Shown here: one piece after another, positions 5,470 to 5,926 of the stretch
Layout of the letters: each line of letters begins with the position of its first letter
Position numbering within the stretch: the stretch's first letter is position 1
DNA from: Alphaproteobacteria bacterium
GTDB taxonomy: Bacteria > Pseudomonadota > Alphaproteobacteria > Geminicoccales > Geminicoccaceae
DNA: 5,926 nucleotides
Direction of reading: 5' to 3'
Assembly: GCA_026984595.1 (NCBI GenBank)
Contig: JALSRW010000002.1
Location: 1 to 5,926, forward strand
The notes under the pieces: generated by a model
Told to the model about the DNA's origin: nothing
Databases searched by the model: none
Seen by the model: the letters and a program-made list of their open reading frames with translations, nothing else
Made by a program: the position numbers and the translations under genes

Positions 5470-5926
5470 TCAGATCGGCGAACCGGGAGCAGGCGACGGA
5501 GACTGCGCGGCAGGGGCCTCACCGGAGGGGCGCCAGCCCAGCGCCCGCCGACGCACCGCCTCCTGTTCGGCGACAGAGAGACGGCTCCGCAGCCGGGCGA
5601 TACGCTCGCCATCGGCCGCGGCCGGCGGCCTGCCGCCGCGCCGGGTGGCGACCTCGAACCAGAACAGCGCGGCCGCATGCTCTCCCGGAGTGCGTGCGAG
5701 CCGAGCGATCAATCTTCCCAGCGCCCACTGGGCATCCCGGTAGTCGAGCTCCGCCGCCCGCCGGTAGAGGAGGAGGGCGCGCTCGGGATCGGCCTCGGTG
5801 CCCCGCCCCTTCTCGACCATCACCCCGGCATTGTAGGCGCCGATGGCATCGCCCTGACGGGCGGCCTTCAGGAACAGGTCGAGAGCCGCTTCGAGGTCCC
5901 GCGGCGCACCATCCCCCCGGTAGAGC
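5470..5926 (-). CDS. Sel1-like (TPR-type) repeat protein (partial, C-terminal 151 residues)
   Basis: The 5' part lies beyond the high-coordinate end; the frame is open from the window edge to TGA at 5472-5470. The 151 visible residues begin LYRGDGAPRDLEAALDLFLK and contain Sel1-type alpha-hairpin units. One runs through DLEAALDLFLKAARQGDAIG, the next through NAGVMVEKGRG (32-42) and PERALLLYRRAAELDYRDAQ (47-66). A degenerate third follows (about 67-100), with HAAALFWFEVATRRG. The pattern A-L-x-x-[FY]-x-[KR]-A-A and G-x-G is diagnostic of the repeat. The final 25 or so residues are Pro/Ala/Ser-rich and probably disordered. Such proteins act as protein-protein scaffolds; no signal peptide can be assessed because the N-terminus is missing. 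The internal GTG at 5823 is not a credible start since it falls inside a repeat. It ends 65 bases before the J-domain gene and may be in the same transcript. Confidence 0.88.
   Translation of the reverse strand, partial: LYRGDGAPRDLEAALDLFLKAARQGDAIGAYNAGVMVEKGRGTEADPERALLLYRRAAELDYRDAQWALGRLIARLARTPGEHAAALFWFEVATRRGGRPPAAADGERIARLRSRLSVAEQEAVRRRALGWRPSGEAPAAQSPSPAPGSPI

Overview
The window is a very GC-rich stretch of bacterial chromosome in which every supportable gene lies on the minus strand, so the biological order runs from high to low coordinates. It contains five protein genes: three complete ones, one complete gene with an uncertain start, and partial genes at both ends (the count of complete genes is three with a firm start plus the J-domain gene). 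No RNA gene, mobile element, CRISPR array or riboswitch is visible. No gene-free stretch exceeds about 110 bases. Adjacent cobS and cobT, the aerobic cobaltochelatase type, preceded by a small J-domain gene, is an arrangement I associate with Alphaproteobacteria. High GC and frequent GTG/TTG starts fit that group, but I cannot name a genus.

Region 1 (5926 to 5470) is the 3' part of a Sel1-repeat protein gene whose start lies outside the window. Region 2 (5404 to 1819) is the cobalamin block: a J-domain protein with a cysteine/histidine-rich N-terminal module, then cobS (AAA+ ATPase) and cobT (VWA-domain partner). CobS and CobT drive ATP-dependent cobalt insertion by CobN into hydrogenobyrinic acid a,c-diamide; cobN is not in this window. 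cobS starts at TTG behind a strong Shine-Dalgarno sequence, and cobT follows it after 6 bases in the same reading frame, so the two are almost certainly translated together.

Region 3 (1797 to 1) looks like a separate catabolic unit. A 105-base gap holds a plausible sigma70-type promoter overlapped by one copy of a 10-bp direct repeat. It is followed by a gene for a full-length SAF + UxaA/GarD-family dehydratase, which overlaps by 4 bases (GTGA) the start of a family I CoA-transferase alpha-type subunit that runs off the window. The pairing suggests that a hydroxy- or sugar-acid is dehydrated and an acid product then activated with CoA; the substrate cannot be read from the sequence.

The most interesting points are the link between the J-domain/Cys-His protein and the cobaltochelatase motor, and the uncharacterised dehydratase/CoA-transferase pair with its compact promoter region. 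I found no strong evidence for a wholly new system.
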